Source of the DNA: Sedimentisphaerales bacterium
GTDB taxonomy: Bacteria; Planctomycetota; Phycisphaerae; Sedimentisphaerales; SM23-30
Direction: 5' to 3'
DNA: 9,911 nt
Assembly: GCA_030640865.1 (NCBI GenBank)
Contig: DAOWIP010000176.1
Span: forward strand, 1-9,911
Under the pieces are notes generated by a model. The model ran no database searches. It had not been told where the DNA came from and saw only the letters and a program-made list of their open reading frames with translations. The position numbers were made by a program, and so were the translations under genes. Below are positions 6,001 to 9,553 of this stretch, in pieces; the stretch's first letter is position 1, and every line of letters begins with the position of its first letter.

Positions 6001-8765
6001 GAACGGAAAATTATACTATCCCACATCATAGGTTGAATTTTTAGTTTCATATTTGAGCGGGGATTACCTTTTTCATCTGTGAATAATACTTCAGCAGTTT
6101 CACCTGATTGTATAATTAAAGGCTCAGCCAAATTATTTTCACCTTCTAATGGTCTTAAATTCTCAGCCAAAACATATTTGTAATCTTTCGTTTGGGCATA
6201 AAGGAAAAGTTGTAAACCTGCTGGTACGTCTTTCAACTCAAACGTTCCATCCATATTGGTTCCCGTGTAAGCACCGCCACTTCCGTGAAAACCTGCACCG
6301 TTATATCGTGCTGAGTTTGAGGTGCTGATTTTGACACCGCCAACGGGCGATCCATTGGGCAGCAATACTTTGCCACGCACCGTTGTTAAAGGATATAGTT
6401 TGCTGGGTGCGTAGATTGTGACTTCCTTTACATCACCCTCAGCATTTATTACTGTATCTCCTACTTCCACGCGGTCTTTATCCAGAACATAGAAACCCGT
6501 TGGCGGAGAAAGGAACCAAATATCAGTACGTCCAGGTAATACCCGCCGCTCAAATAGACCGTTTTCATTGCTGTAGCCATCGAGCCGTCCACTCTCGGAA
6601 TCACCTTGAATGCGCGCACCTTTAATAACCTGTTCAGTTCCGGGTTCAAGTACTTTAACGCGTACTAATGTACCTGGAATTACTTGTATATTAAAATCAT
6701 TTATGATTTGGCCTGGTTCCACCTGAAGTTTTTGTTCTTCTGCAGTGAATTTTTCATGTTTGATGGTAACTTTATAGGCTCCATTCGCATTAGTTGAGTT
6801 CCCCCAGGGGCTCATATCCCAACCCTTAGCCGGTATGTCCTCAAAATGAAACCGCCCTTGGTTATCTGTTAAAGCTAAAAAGAATTGCCACATCCAATTG
6901 GTACTAAATCTTACAATAGCATTTTCTACCGCATGGCCGTCTTTAGTAAGCACTATACCTGAAACATTCGCCCCTTTACTAAGACGAATATGAGTTCCAC
7001 CCGGCCAGGCCAGACCGCGGGCATAACCCTTTAGTGTAGCATGAAAACTGCACCTTGTTTTTGGCAGATTTGTGATAGTTGCTTTACCTTTTATATCGGT
7101 TGTTCCACCAAGGAATCCAGGGTCGCTTCGCAAATTAAGAGATTGACGGAAAAGAGGCTCAGCTCCCTTGCGATCACCTATATCGTATGGCCAGACCCAA
7201 ACCCCCTCAAGTGGATTATCATCGTGATCGGTTACTGTAATTGTATGGGATTTGGGTTCCGTTAAAATTATTTTATATGAATCTTGCTCTTTACCATAAT
7301 GAACTTCATGCCAACCAACAGCATAGTCCTGATGGATAGCCATTATAATATATGAAGTTCGCTTGGAATTGATGGAATATGGAAATTCAAGTGGACTGTT
7401 AAACACGAATGTACCATCTGATTTTGACTGTGTTTCTTCTAAAATTCTATCCTCCAGACCCCATGTCCGGCTCTTATAGAATAATATTACCCTGCTATTG
7501 GGGATTGGTCGGCTTTGTTTATCTTTGATGATACCATGAGTGATTTTTGGAAATTCTTTATCGCTATTATCTGCTTTATCCTTAATTACATCCTTTTTTT
7601 CACCACTTAATGTCTCTATGTTTTCTTTACTGTTCAACTTGCATTCTGCCATTGGCAACATAATCGCGGCAATAATAAAAATAGCAATCATTCCAAATAT
7701 CCCTAACTTAGCTGATTTGGGTAAAGGACGGCTGACAATGTGTTTGATTCGCCCGGAAAGTGCCTTTTTCGATTCCACCACGCCGATCAGACGCAGGCTG
7801 AGGGACGGCCGATGAAAGGCCATCTCCGCGATATCGATAAGAGTATGGCTGTAATCGGGGGCGTTTTTGTCCAGCGTTACCAGTACCATTTCATCCACCG
7901 CCTGCTCGCGAACTCGGCGGATAATGGCGTTAGCTAACCACAGCAGGGGATTATAAAAATAGACAATCTGCAATATCGTCTGGATCAAATTTACCGGCAG
8001 GTCCCGGCGTTTTATATGAGCCAGTTCATGGATGATAACGTTCTGCAACTGTTTGGTGCTCAGTTTATCGACAAGAAAACCCGGCAGTAAAATCGTGTGT
8101 TTGAATATACCGCACACAGCCGGACTGACCATATTGGCCGAGATTTTTAGTTCGATATTTCGATGATTAAGCCTTATTTTTTTACAGCAATCATCGAGAA
8201 TCTCTTTAAGATCGGCCCTTGCCTCTTTCCCCTGACGTAGCAGCCCTTTGACAAACCACGCTCTTTGCAGTAGTAGCACGGCAAAAACAAATACTCCTGC
8301 ATACCAGACCAGAAACACTAATCCCTGCCAGTTGATGGGCTGAAGCCGCGGTTCGGAATCAACCGTTTTTGTGGGACTTGACGGTTGGAACTCTGGTTCT
8401 TCCGGAATGACGGATTTCTGTATCAATGTCGGTACGGCATAGGCATAACTTTGCTTTTGGGTATATGATATAGGTATTTTTCTTATTTCTGAAACTTCGG
8501 ACTTGACCTGCCAGAGATCGCCGAATAAATACCCGATACTCGCTGGTGTTGTCAGGCTGGGCGGCAGAACCAGCTTGATCAGTATCAGCATCCATAGAAA
8601 GTAACGGAATACCGCTCTTGTTCGCTTACGAAGGATTAAGTAGTCAATTATGAATAACAAGGCGATCAGGATACTTGATTGGATCAACATCGCTGATGCG
8701 TACTGCCAAAACCACGGCCCTATACTATTCAGGCCCGAAATGAGAGTATTTGCTAATTCATTCAT
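1..8765 (-). CDS. giant BlaR1/MecR1-like M56 metallopeptidase with multi-module extracytoplasmic region (3'-partial)
   Basis: One frame of at least 2,921 codons from the ATG at 8763-8765 to the left edge, with no internal stop; the C-terminus is not in the window. Residues 1-375 are an M56 peptidase: membrane helices near 22-45, 52-69, 147-167 and 355-373, zinc motif HELAH (246-250) and probable third ligand E287 in REQAVDE. BlaR1 and MecR1 are about 600 residues, so this is at least five times longer. The penicillin-binding sensor domain is replaced by about 2,550 predicted extracytoplasmic residues made of modules annotated separately below. In BlaR1 systems the protease becomes active when the outer domain binds ligand, which leads to loss of the BlaI repressor; the adjacent BlaI-type gene supports the same wiring here. 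The ligand is unknown. Start chosen for its GGGAGG site 8 bases upstream. Confidence 0.95.
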   Translation of the reverse strand, partial: MNELANTLISGLNSIGPWFWQYASAMLIQSSILIALLFIIDYLILRKRTRAVFRYFLWMLILIKLVLPPSLTTPASIGYLFGDLWQVKSEVSEIRKIPISYTQKQSYAYAVPTLIQKSVIPEEPEFQPSSPTKTVDSEPRLQPINWQGLVFLVWYAGVFVFAVLLLQRAWFVKGLLRQGKEARADLKEILDDCCKKIRLNHRNIELKISANMVSPAVCGIFKHTILLPGFLVDKLSTKQLQNVIIHELAHIKRRDLPVNLIQTILQIVYFYNPLLWLANAIIRRVREQAVDEMVLVTLDKNAPDYSHTLIDIAEMAFHRPSLSLRLIGVVESKKALSGRIKHIVSRPLPKSAKLGIFGMIAIFIIAAIMLPMAECKLNSKENIETLSGEKKDVIKDKADNSDKEFPKITHGIIKDKQSRPIPNSRVILFYKSRTWGLEDRILEETQSKSDGTFVFNSPLEFPYSINSKRTSYIIMAIHQDYAVGWHEVHYGKEQDSYKIILTEPKSHTITVTDHDDNPLEGVWVWPYDIGDRKGAEPLFRQSLNLRSDPGFLGGTTDIKGKATITNLPKTRCSFHATLKGYARGLAWPGGTHIRLSKGANVSGIVLTKDGHAVENAIVRFSTNWMWQFFLALTDNQGRFHFEDIPAKGWDMSPWGNSTNANGAYKVTIKHEKFTAEEQKLQVEPGQIINDFNIQVIPGTLVRVKVLEPGTEQVIKGARIQGDSESGRLDGYSNENGLFERRVLPGRTDIWFLSPPTGFYVLDKDRVEVGDTVINAEGDVKEVTIYAPSKLYPLTTVRGKVLLPNGSPVGGVKISTSNSARYNGAGFHGSGGAYTGTNMDGTFELKDVPAGLQLFLYAQTKDYKYVLAENLRPLEGENNLAEPLIIQSGETAEVLFTDEKGNPRSNMKLKIQPMMWDSIIFRSDSRPIQTDSNGMVKVDGIVPGMKYFVCDAQMNRSRRNWSDTYFYQKVRLIPEDKQKTIKAVLSHNMIVNVTDSNGHIIPIKSIESLYILTPAGKRTRGRTINIEDRLSDGSVLINNKHLTSAKSEYEMEINVVTDKDKSVLAIGKFPDDASNRLTFVAHHGNDNKDHLLKQGAGKSVGQSPALQDEGKSKFVATLPNGVTVELVGVCEHPSKGKQWWRPDGKVIEEQDRPYEKLGFFAMTYPENKLFELAVRVKHAPTGDVGIISNLVRGTFLKCNNNTWGNTLDVKKTTEKVYINLGVATGPWKREAFSTAKFGRRRSRSPGFAFTEAYDTDKGYAAVTITHKKDIHKENYRVIAVDKDRQTYVADLYQNDKVDGMKQTTVHFKTLKADQIQHFEFQTRPYQWVTFKNVSLKTNSKTDVQIEVEKSNRQTNEKPAQAGPSIQDLLKVPQAHFDMLSQAYGKKNWQLANQAATELRDFFRQNDERIIQQFADSAESENIIELVAVVEELSGEVHDSIRDGKMYLIHAYYEELGKKWRELKNVPLKRVDQSPTLPIGYWNFDGDAKDSIGNNHGIVYGATLTEGISGQAYYFEGDGDCISVPDSDVFDFGADDFTLSAWFKMSVLKSPFPFILNFRQNDNNPHIEIYAGVDLGTHIVPGFTRITYRDAGINDDKWHNVAITLENGEENGYRLYLDGIQVGKATYAGRLQDWDTITIGTQKKNSRDKFAFKGFIDEVAVYDKALSAEEIQNIYNTIQITEKPDRKTDVQVEENKTGETIARRLAKPVQRTSRLKQRTESMGRLRKIGLALVMYADDHKKYPDSLDKLKSYIQDDVLDWAQDNVAYFGRGKSITTDPQIAIAYDKTLLKKENSQGTNVLYSDTHVAFRKTKQLKQQGLVPKDKIAVPVETKNVEKTNWVVEDYGQTRLLSNKERPEVDWVSIIASVVKNNGCYLVPDNGLTLKELIKAAGYNRDKLDESYVTVSREIKQGSQRAFKLYSRNLETLFSGKESNIPLKHGDAIVGGFIEPSPNADEFWGRYHFGDVIELTVNDDNAKTNMFVDLDTAKLITPPETLDNTDENAVLIWIKENGIDVLGETADSVRGLVGFNIYATRVDNYFWDVDKFQITDRLLTRMDEIILLSADDVLPVTYLIKTSEHTMGVLQILGFAENPRGVKIRYKLLQKTDVPIDGEFIIGGVINQNGGIITGAEVGIGLKQQPMMIGGSRGHSRNKCDYASTDKAGLFSIPKPETKDYMIVVSHSEGYARIMGSDFTEGSDIVIQPWGRIEGKFIDRVKTGSPNKITICRRPFPECPRHYYDFQNSTYVSGSEGKFVFEQVMDGWVDIGNDFQFRGPTGTTTNRVGIEVLSNRTTNVIIGGGGRPVIGKFKPPEGYPSKIDYRYGMRLINTARPDIEKPDGYNQFTEKEKREWDKKYYQTDKYKTMMAKHCQKQRYYAFNIEDDGSFRIESVMPGKYRFLGDIEENPSIHKKTVVILCIDSTFEVPSSGDGSYKPYDLGEITLRIPHKQKSSIGSKLEFRVVVKPEYAGLSEKEISQLKNEFNTNGVKRIRRGENKFQWFEARSEKEFQRFIDSKYQRFIIGEYQGRKYMLLYDDKPYVMLSGQGWGLQKAEAVTDPVGNPAVAFEFDETGTVLFGTLTASNLKKSLAIIVDDKVYSAPTVETKIQGKGQISGIFSEEEVSDLTKTLKIGMPTVEPSPTKPRIDVPGEGVGNKKGGLRSQSISEPMREVAVGNKAKLRSGLEVELLGLTYLPMKGQPWWKPDGSPLVEPPFDRVSYGPVEGAEREQFDYYAIAVKQKEKPKGEIRLIKWHFTNADYAGSTSAYLGNKRMYNENILAAAARFPKNVETTTLQLGIASGEWQTLAAGRHHGFYKNGKDSIMVRMPEKVGSAFGLMPGMKGLQISVTYNITDRDFRVVAVDKDNKVHFSSYGGSGGTKNLRRTTARFPGLAREQLKEYRFEVRPYEWIEFKDIVLRPGKNADAIAERKRI
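48..761 (-). other. WW-PDG module, copy B (residues 2669-2906)
   Basis: Landmarks match copy A in order: VELLGL (2677-2682), KGQPWWKPDG (2688-2697), RVVAVDKD (2847-2854) and RPYEWIEFKDIVL (2894-2906). It is slightly longer than A (about 238 against 223 residues), and the W-to-RVxAVDKD spacing is 155 against 137. It follows the SecD-like domain after a linker rich in P, G and S (2627-2668). The frame continues past the window edge. Confidence 0.7.
888..1424 (-). other. SecD periplasmic P1-like domain (base and head; residues 2448-2626)
   Basis: GSKLEFRVVVKP (2448-2459) looks like the start of the SecD P1 base. The head follows the SecDF P1-head pattern closely: PAVAFEFDETGTVLFGTLT (2555-2573), SLAIIVDDKVYSAPTVETKI (2580-2599), GKGQISGIFSEEEVSDL (2601-2617) and LKIGMP (2621-2626). 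In SecD this domain helps move preproteins on the outer face of the membrane. Here it has no SecD membrane bundle and hangs from a peptidase, so a translocase role is unlikely; capture of unfolded peptide is a speculative alternative. Confidence 0.88.
1446..2441 (-). other. second block of carboxypeptidase-regulatory-like repeats (residues 2109-2440)
   Basis: GEFIIGGVINQNGGIITGAEV (from 2109) with TDKAGLFSIPKP (2156-2167) is a clear unit; WGRIEGKFIDRVKTGSPNKI (2201-2220) with SEGKFVFEQV (2246-2255) is a second, ending near 2297 in IIGGGGRP. From about 2300 to 2440 the pattern is looser, but DDGSFRIESVMPGKYRF (2377-2393) again has the D-G-x-F-x-[IF]-x-x-V-x-P-G signature. Probable extracytoplasmic spacers. 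Confidence 0.7.
2463..2888 (-). other. unassigned module ending in TYLIKTSEHTMGVLQI and GVKIRYKLLQ (residues 1960-2101)
   Basis: It contains FVDLDTAKLITPPETLD (1978-1994), a variable middle, then VTYLIKTSEHTMGVLQILG (2067-2085) and NPRGVKIRYKLLQ (2089-2101). I recall similar endings in other planctomycete M56 or repeat-rich proteins, where the segment is also followed by further modules, but know no assigned function. Confidence 0.5.
2940..3170 (-). other. SLBB-like segment (residues 1866-1942)
   Basis: LVPDNGLTLKELIKAAGYNRD (with LTLKELIKAAG at 1879-1889), then YVTVSRE (1899-1905) and IPLKHGDAIVG (1932-1942), follows the soluble-ligand-binding beta-grasp plan: an L-x-x-A-G-G helix, an x-V-x-V-x-R strand and a final L-x-x-G-D-x-[IV]. 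SLBB domains occur in polysaccharide export and sensory proteins. Called by pattern, moderate certainty. Confidence 0.55.
3336..3638 (-). other. prepilin-like/DUF1559-like segment (residues 1710-1810)
   Basis: MGRLRKIGLALVMYADDHKK followed by YPDSLDKLKSYI (1720-1751) resembles the segment after the N-terminal helix in planctomycete prepilin-like and DUF1559 proteins (pattern L-x-x-I-G-x-A-x-x-x-Y-x-D-x-x-x-x-Y-P). It ends with TNVLYSDTHVAFRK (1795-1808), matching the closing N-V-L-x-x-D-x-H-V motif of those proteins. The prepilin leader and hydrophobic helix are absent, so it is used as a soluble module. Confidence 0.75.
3744..4337 (-). other. LamG/concanavalin-like domain (residues 1477-1674)
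   Basis: IGYWNFDGDAKDSIGNNHG (1477-1495) is the typical start of a Laminin_G_3 domain, followed by YYFEGDGDCISVPDS (1511-1525), DDFTLSAWFKM (1533-1543), DDKWHNVAITL (1593-1603), YRLYLDGIQVG (1611-1621) and the closing FIDEVAVYDKALSAEEIQNIYN (1653-1674). Length about 198 residues is normal. These domains are jelly-roll folds that often bind carbohydrate or cell-surface material; the ligand here is unknown. Confidence 0.92.
4339..4363. repeat. diverged in-gene copy of the GTGGGTC-type repeat, encoding VDQSPTLP
   Basis: The core AGGGTGGGGCTTTGGTCCAC is close to the copies at 5449-5472 and 9012-9035 but has a few more changes. It is read in the same frame as the other in-gene copy, giving VDQSPTLP (1469-1476) against VGQSPALQ. 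It sits directly before the LamG domain, again at a module boundary. Confidence 0.6.
4368..4679 (-). other. predicted helical segment (residues 1363-1466), unrecognised
   Basis: SIQDLLKVPQAHFDMLSQAY, WQLANQAATELRDFFRQ and IIELVAVVEELSGEVHDSI are amphipathic and helix-like, unlike the beta-rich modules on both sides. The segment ends WRELKNVPLKR, resembling the FKNVSLK end of WW-PDG module A, which suggests a short remnant or reused end motif. No family recognised. Confidence 0.5.
4761..5429 (-). other. WW-PDG module, copy A (residues 1113-1335)
   Basis: This segment and copy B near the C-terminus share landmarks in the same order: VELVGV (1123-1128), KGKQWWRPDG (1134-1143), a middle beta-rich stretch, RVIAVDKD (1275-1282) and the end motif RPYQWVTFKNVSL (1322-1334). 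I recall similar WW-PDG segments in other planctomycete M56-type proteins but know no assigned function. The pattern suggests an independently folding, probably beta-rich extracytoplasmic domain. Confidence 0.7.
5449..5472. repeat. in-gene copy of the GTGGGTC-type short repeat, encoding VGQSPALQ
   Basis: It matches the intergenic copy at 9012-9035 at 22 of 24 bases. It is translated on the minus strand as VGQSPALQ (residues 1099-1106), exactly between the last beta-sandwich unit and WW-PDG module A. One stem arm has changed (GCGGGGC against GACCCAC), so the hairpin is weakened. This looks like a repeat taken into a coding sequence as a linker. Confidence 0.75.
5481..7559 (-). other. tandem carboxypeptidase-regulatory-like (CNA-B/Ig-like) beta-sandwich repeats (residues 403-1095)
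   Basis: About six to seven units of 85-100 residues share the pattern G-x-V-x-D-x-x-G-x-P-[IV]-x-x-[AV]-x-V, then D-x-x-G-x-[FA]-x-[FI]-x-x-[IVL]-P. Clear unit starts are HGIIKDKQSRPIPNSRV (410-426), ITVTDHDDNPLEGVWVW (509-525), VSGIVLTKDGHAVENAIV (601-618), VRVKVLEPGTEQVIKGARI (701-719) and VRGKVLLPNGSPVGGVKI (796-813). Later units (888-985 and 987-1080) are weaker. Such domains are stable extracytoplasmic spacers or adhesion and carbohydrate-contact modules; no specific ligand can be inferred. This stretch is clearly more AT-rich than the peptidase part. Confidence 0.8.
7641..8765 (-). other. M56 peptidase domain with membrane helices (residues 1-375 of the giant protein)
   Basis: In order: hydrophobic helix near 22-45 (MLIQSSILIALLFIIDYLIL), a second near 52-69 ending LVLPP, a variable loop (86-145), a third helix near 147-167, then the gluzincin core. 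SPAVCGIFKHTILLP (214-228) and IIHELAHIKRRDLPVNL (244-260) are diagnostic of M56. H246 and H250 would bind zinc, E247 would be the catalytic base, and E287 four residues before D291 the third ligand. The last helix is near 355-373. Many M56 proteins read ACD where this one has AVD (289-291); the ligands themselves are intact, so activity is plausible. Confidence 0.93.
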
Positions 8766-8773
8766 CGCTATTG

Positions 8774-8779
8774 CCTCCC
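8774..8779 (-). promoter_or_regulatory. ribosome binding site that decides the protease start
   Basis: GGGAGG on the minus strand lies 8 bases before the ATG at 8763-8765. The other in-frame ATG at 8856-8858, which would add 31 residues, has only CCCTTTT in front of it, so the downstream ATG is preferred. Confidence 0.75.
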
Positions 8780-8808
8780 GTATTTCTTCCAATGGCAAAA
8801 TTTGCACC

Positions 8809-8825
8809 GCAGGCGTCTCGCCTGC
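8809..8825. repeat. perfect palindrome GCAGGCG-TCT-CGCCTGC
   Basis: A 7-bp perfect stem with a 3-base loop, 44 bp upstream of the protease start. The GCAGGCG-N3-CGCCTGC form resembles short repeats I recall scattered through planctomycete and other genomes. Read on the minus strand in the frame of the protease gene it would encode AGETPAV, so it is open in that frame. Confidence 0.75.
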
Positions 8826-8888
8826 TTTTGATGTCTGCCCTACCGCCCCCTTCTCCATAAAAGGGTTTTCTTTTCTTTCATTTTCGTT

Positions 8889-8908
8889 TGTATATTTTAT
8901 ATTTTACA
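8889..8908 (-). promoter_or_regulatory. AT-rich stretch with TGTA-N12-TACA dyad, possible internal promoter
   Basis: This is the only strongly AT-rich part of the gap between repressor and protease (roughly 8876-8916). On the minus strand it contains TATAAA and TATACA, which could serve as a -10, and TGTA/TACA half-sites 12 bp apart in the orientation opposite to a BlaI box. No convincing -35 is visible. It may give the protease gene its own promoter. Confidence 0.25.
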
Positions 8909-8922
8909 TCATTCATCGGCTG

Positions 8923-8959
8923 GGTGGCAGCCACCGAGTCTTCGAGGTGGATGGCTCGA
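8923..8959. repeat. nested inverted repeats GGTGG/CCACC and TCGAG/CTCGA
   Basis: GGTGG-CAG-CCACC (8923-8935) is followed by TCGAG (8942-8946) and CTCGA (8955-8959); CCACC at 8931-8935 could also pair with GGTGG at 8946-8950, giving alternative folds. It looks like another small dispersed repeat in the gap. No function can be assigned. Confidence 0.5.
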
Positions 8960-8977
8960 CAAAAGGTGGCTCTCAAG

Positions 8978-9000
8978 TAGGGTGCCGATGAAATCGCACC
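8978..9000. repeat. inverted repeat GGTG-C-CGAT / ATCG-CACC preceded by GTAGGG
   Basis: GGTGCCGAT and ATCGCACC (8981-9000) pair with one bulged C around a GAA loop. It begins with the same GTAGGGTG as the repeat 11 bp further right, so the two look like variants of one short dispersed repeat type with different stem sequences. Confidence 0.6.
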
Positions 9001-9011
9001 ATTTCTTTACA

Positions 9012-9035
9012 TGTAGGGTGGGTCTTTGACCCACG
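9012..9035. repeat. short palindromic repeat, GTGGGTC-TTT-GACCCAC type (intergenic copy)
   Basis: A perfect 7-bp stem with a 3-base loop (9018-9034), preceded by TGTAGG. It matches a segment inside the downstream giant gene (5449-5472) at 22 of 24 bases and a more diverged one at 4339-4363. On the minus strand no T-run follows the stem, so it is not a classic terminator, though it could form an RNA hairpin between the repressor and protease reading frames. Confidence 0.8.
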
Positions 9036-9039
9036 CGGC

Positions 9040-9067
9040 CTACTCTCTACTCTCTACTCTCTACTTT
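9040..9067. repeat. heptamer tandem repeat (CTACTCT)x3 plus one imperfect copy
   Basis: Three exact CTACTCT units (9040-9060) are followed by CTACTTT (9061-9067). The TAG stop codon of the repressor gene is the first triplet of the imperfect unit, so copy-number change downstream of it would alter the 3' untranslated region but not the protein. On the transcript the unit reads AGAGUAG. Confidence 0.85.
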
Positions 9068-9477
9068 TTACTCTGGGCCTTTTCGACCATTTTATGAAGT
9101 TGTTTCAGGTCCTTATCGGAGAACTTCTCATTTTCAAACAGAAACTGCATCATTGGTGTCAGTGCCCCGTCGAATGCTCGTTTGAGTGTCTTTAGTATTT
9201 CACTTCGTTTGGCCTGAGCTTCGGTTATATTGGAAGTAAAAAGTTGTAGATTACGGATACTAGGGGTACTGAGTTGGCCTTTAGTCACCATTCGATCCAT
9301 AAATGTTTTTACTGTGCTGTATGCCCAGTTTTTGCTTTTCTGAAGTGCTTCTTGAACCGTACCGGCCGCACAGGGTTCTTCCGTCCAGACCACCTTCATA
9401 ATTACCCATTCTGCTTCGGTAAGTTCACGGCTCGATTCTTTTACGTCTTTTTTTATAGTTTTTTTTGTTCGCGACAT
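9061..9477 (-). CDS. BlaI/MecI/CopY-family transcriptional repressor
   Basis: A complete 138-residue protein, the usual BlaI length. The N-terminal winged helix carries the family signature: LTEAEWVIMKVVW at 19-31, then NWAYSTVKTFMDRMVTKG at 50-67 (recognition helix and wing). Residues about 85-138 form the dimerisation tail (SNITEAQAKRSE, FDGALTPMMQFLFENEKFSDKDLKQL). BlaI proteins repress target promoters as dimers and are inactivated after the partner M56 protease is activated. Aligned by eye with staphylococcal BlaI, the Asn-Phe cleavage site falls at Leu113-Phe114 here. The ATG at 9475-9477 is preceded by AGGAG at 8-bp spacing. The M56 protease gene is the next gene downstream, the classic pairing. 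The first 18 residues are a lysine-rich extension. The gene symbol is left empty because a beta-lactam role is not shown. Confidence 0.93.
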   Translation of the reverse strand: MSRTKKTIKKDVKESSRELTEAEWVIMKVVWTEEPCAAGTVQEALQKSKNWAYSTVKTFMDRMVTKGQLSTPSIRNLQLFTSNITEAQAKRSEILKTLKRAFDGALTPMMQFLFENEKFSDKDLKQLHKMVEKAQSKK

Positions 9478-9492
9478 CTGATATTCTCCTGC

Positions 9493-9510
9493 ATTCTAAC
9501 TATATAGAAT
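9493..9510. repeat. perfect palindrome ATTCTA-N6-TAGAAT over the -10 region
   Basis: ATTCTA (9493-9498) and TAGAAT (9505-9510) are exact inverted copies separated by ACTATA. The dyad covers the candidate -10 and probable transcription start of the repressor gene. It could be a second operator for the same repressor, one for another regulator, or chance in AT-rich DNA. Confidence 0.45.
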
Positions 9511-9528
9511 ATACACTACATTTGTCGA
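9501..9528 (-). promoter_or_regulatory. candidate promoter of the BlaI-type repressor gene
   Basis: Read on the minus strand, TCGACA (9523-9528, one mismatch to TTGACA) is followed after 16 bp by TATATA (9501-9506). It lies just upstream of the repressor start and overlaps both candidate operator dyads, as expected for an autoregulated BlaI-family gene. TATAGT, two bases further on with an 18-bp spacer, is an alternative -10. Called from pattern only. Confidence 0.5.
9517..9526. promoter_or_regulatory. candidate BlaI-type operator (TACA-TT-TGTC)
   Basis: BlaI/MecI repressors bind dyads built around TACA-NN-TGTA. Here TACATTTGTC on the plus strand (GACAAATGTA on the minus strand) matches except for the last base, and it overlaps the presumed -35 and spacer of the repressor promoter. 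Binding there would block RNA polymerase, giving negative autoregulation. Site choice is by resemblance and position. Confidence 0.5.
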
Positions 9529-9533
9529 ACATG

Positions 9534-9552
9534 CAAATAAAAAAATTATTTG
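9534..9552 (-). terminator. possible weak AT-rich terminator hairpin after the sigma gene
   Basis: A perfect 7-bp inverted repeat, CAAATAA-AAAAA-TTATTTG, begins 1 base beyond the sigma stop codon. The stem is almost all A/T, and the T-rich stretch lies in the loop rather than after the stem, so it would be a poor intrinsic terminator. It could simply be AT-rich promoter-upstream DNA for the next gene. Confidence 0.3.
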
Positions 9553-9553
9553 T

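Noticed and set aside
7640..7665. A possible lipobox around Cys375 (MLPMAEC) after the last membrane helix.
   Set aside because: The residue before Cys is Glu, which does not fit the lipobox, and the site follows the fourth helix of a polytopic protein rather than an N-terminal signal.
8809..8829. Hairpin GCAGGCG-TCT-CGCCTGC followed by TTTT, resembling a plus-strand terminator.
   Set aside because: No plus-strand gene ends there, and on the transcribed minus strand no T-run follows the stem. Better described as a dispersed repeat.
8840..8881. A 13-codon minus-strand frame (MKEKKTLLWRRGR) that could be a leader peptide.
   Set aside because: No convincing ribosome site and too short to support from one sequence. 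It also overlaps the other candidate in-frame start region.
8923..9067. CRISPR-like array, because of several closely spaced repeats.
   Set aside because: The repeats differ from one another, with no constant repeat and spacer lengths, and no cas genes are present.
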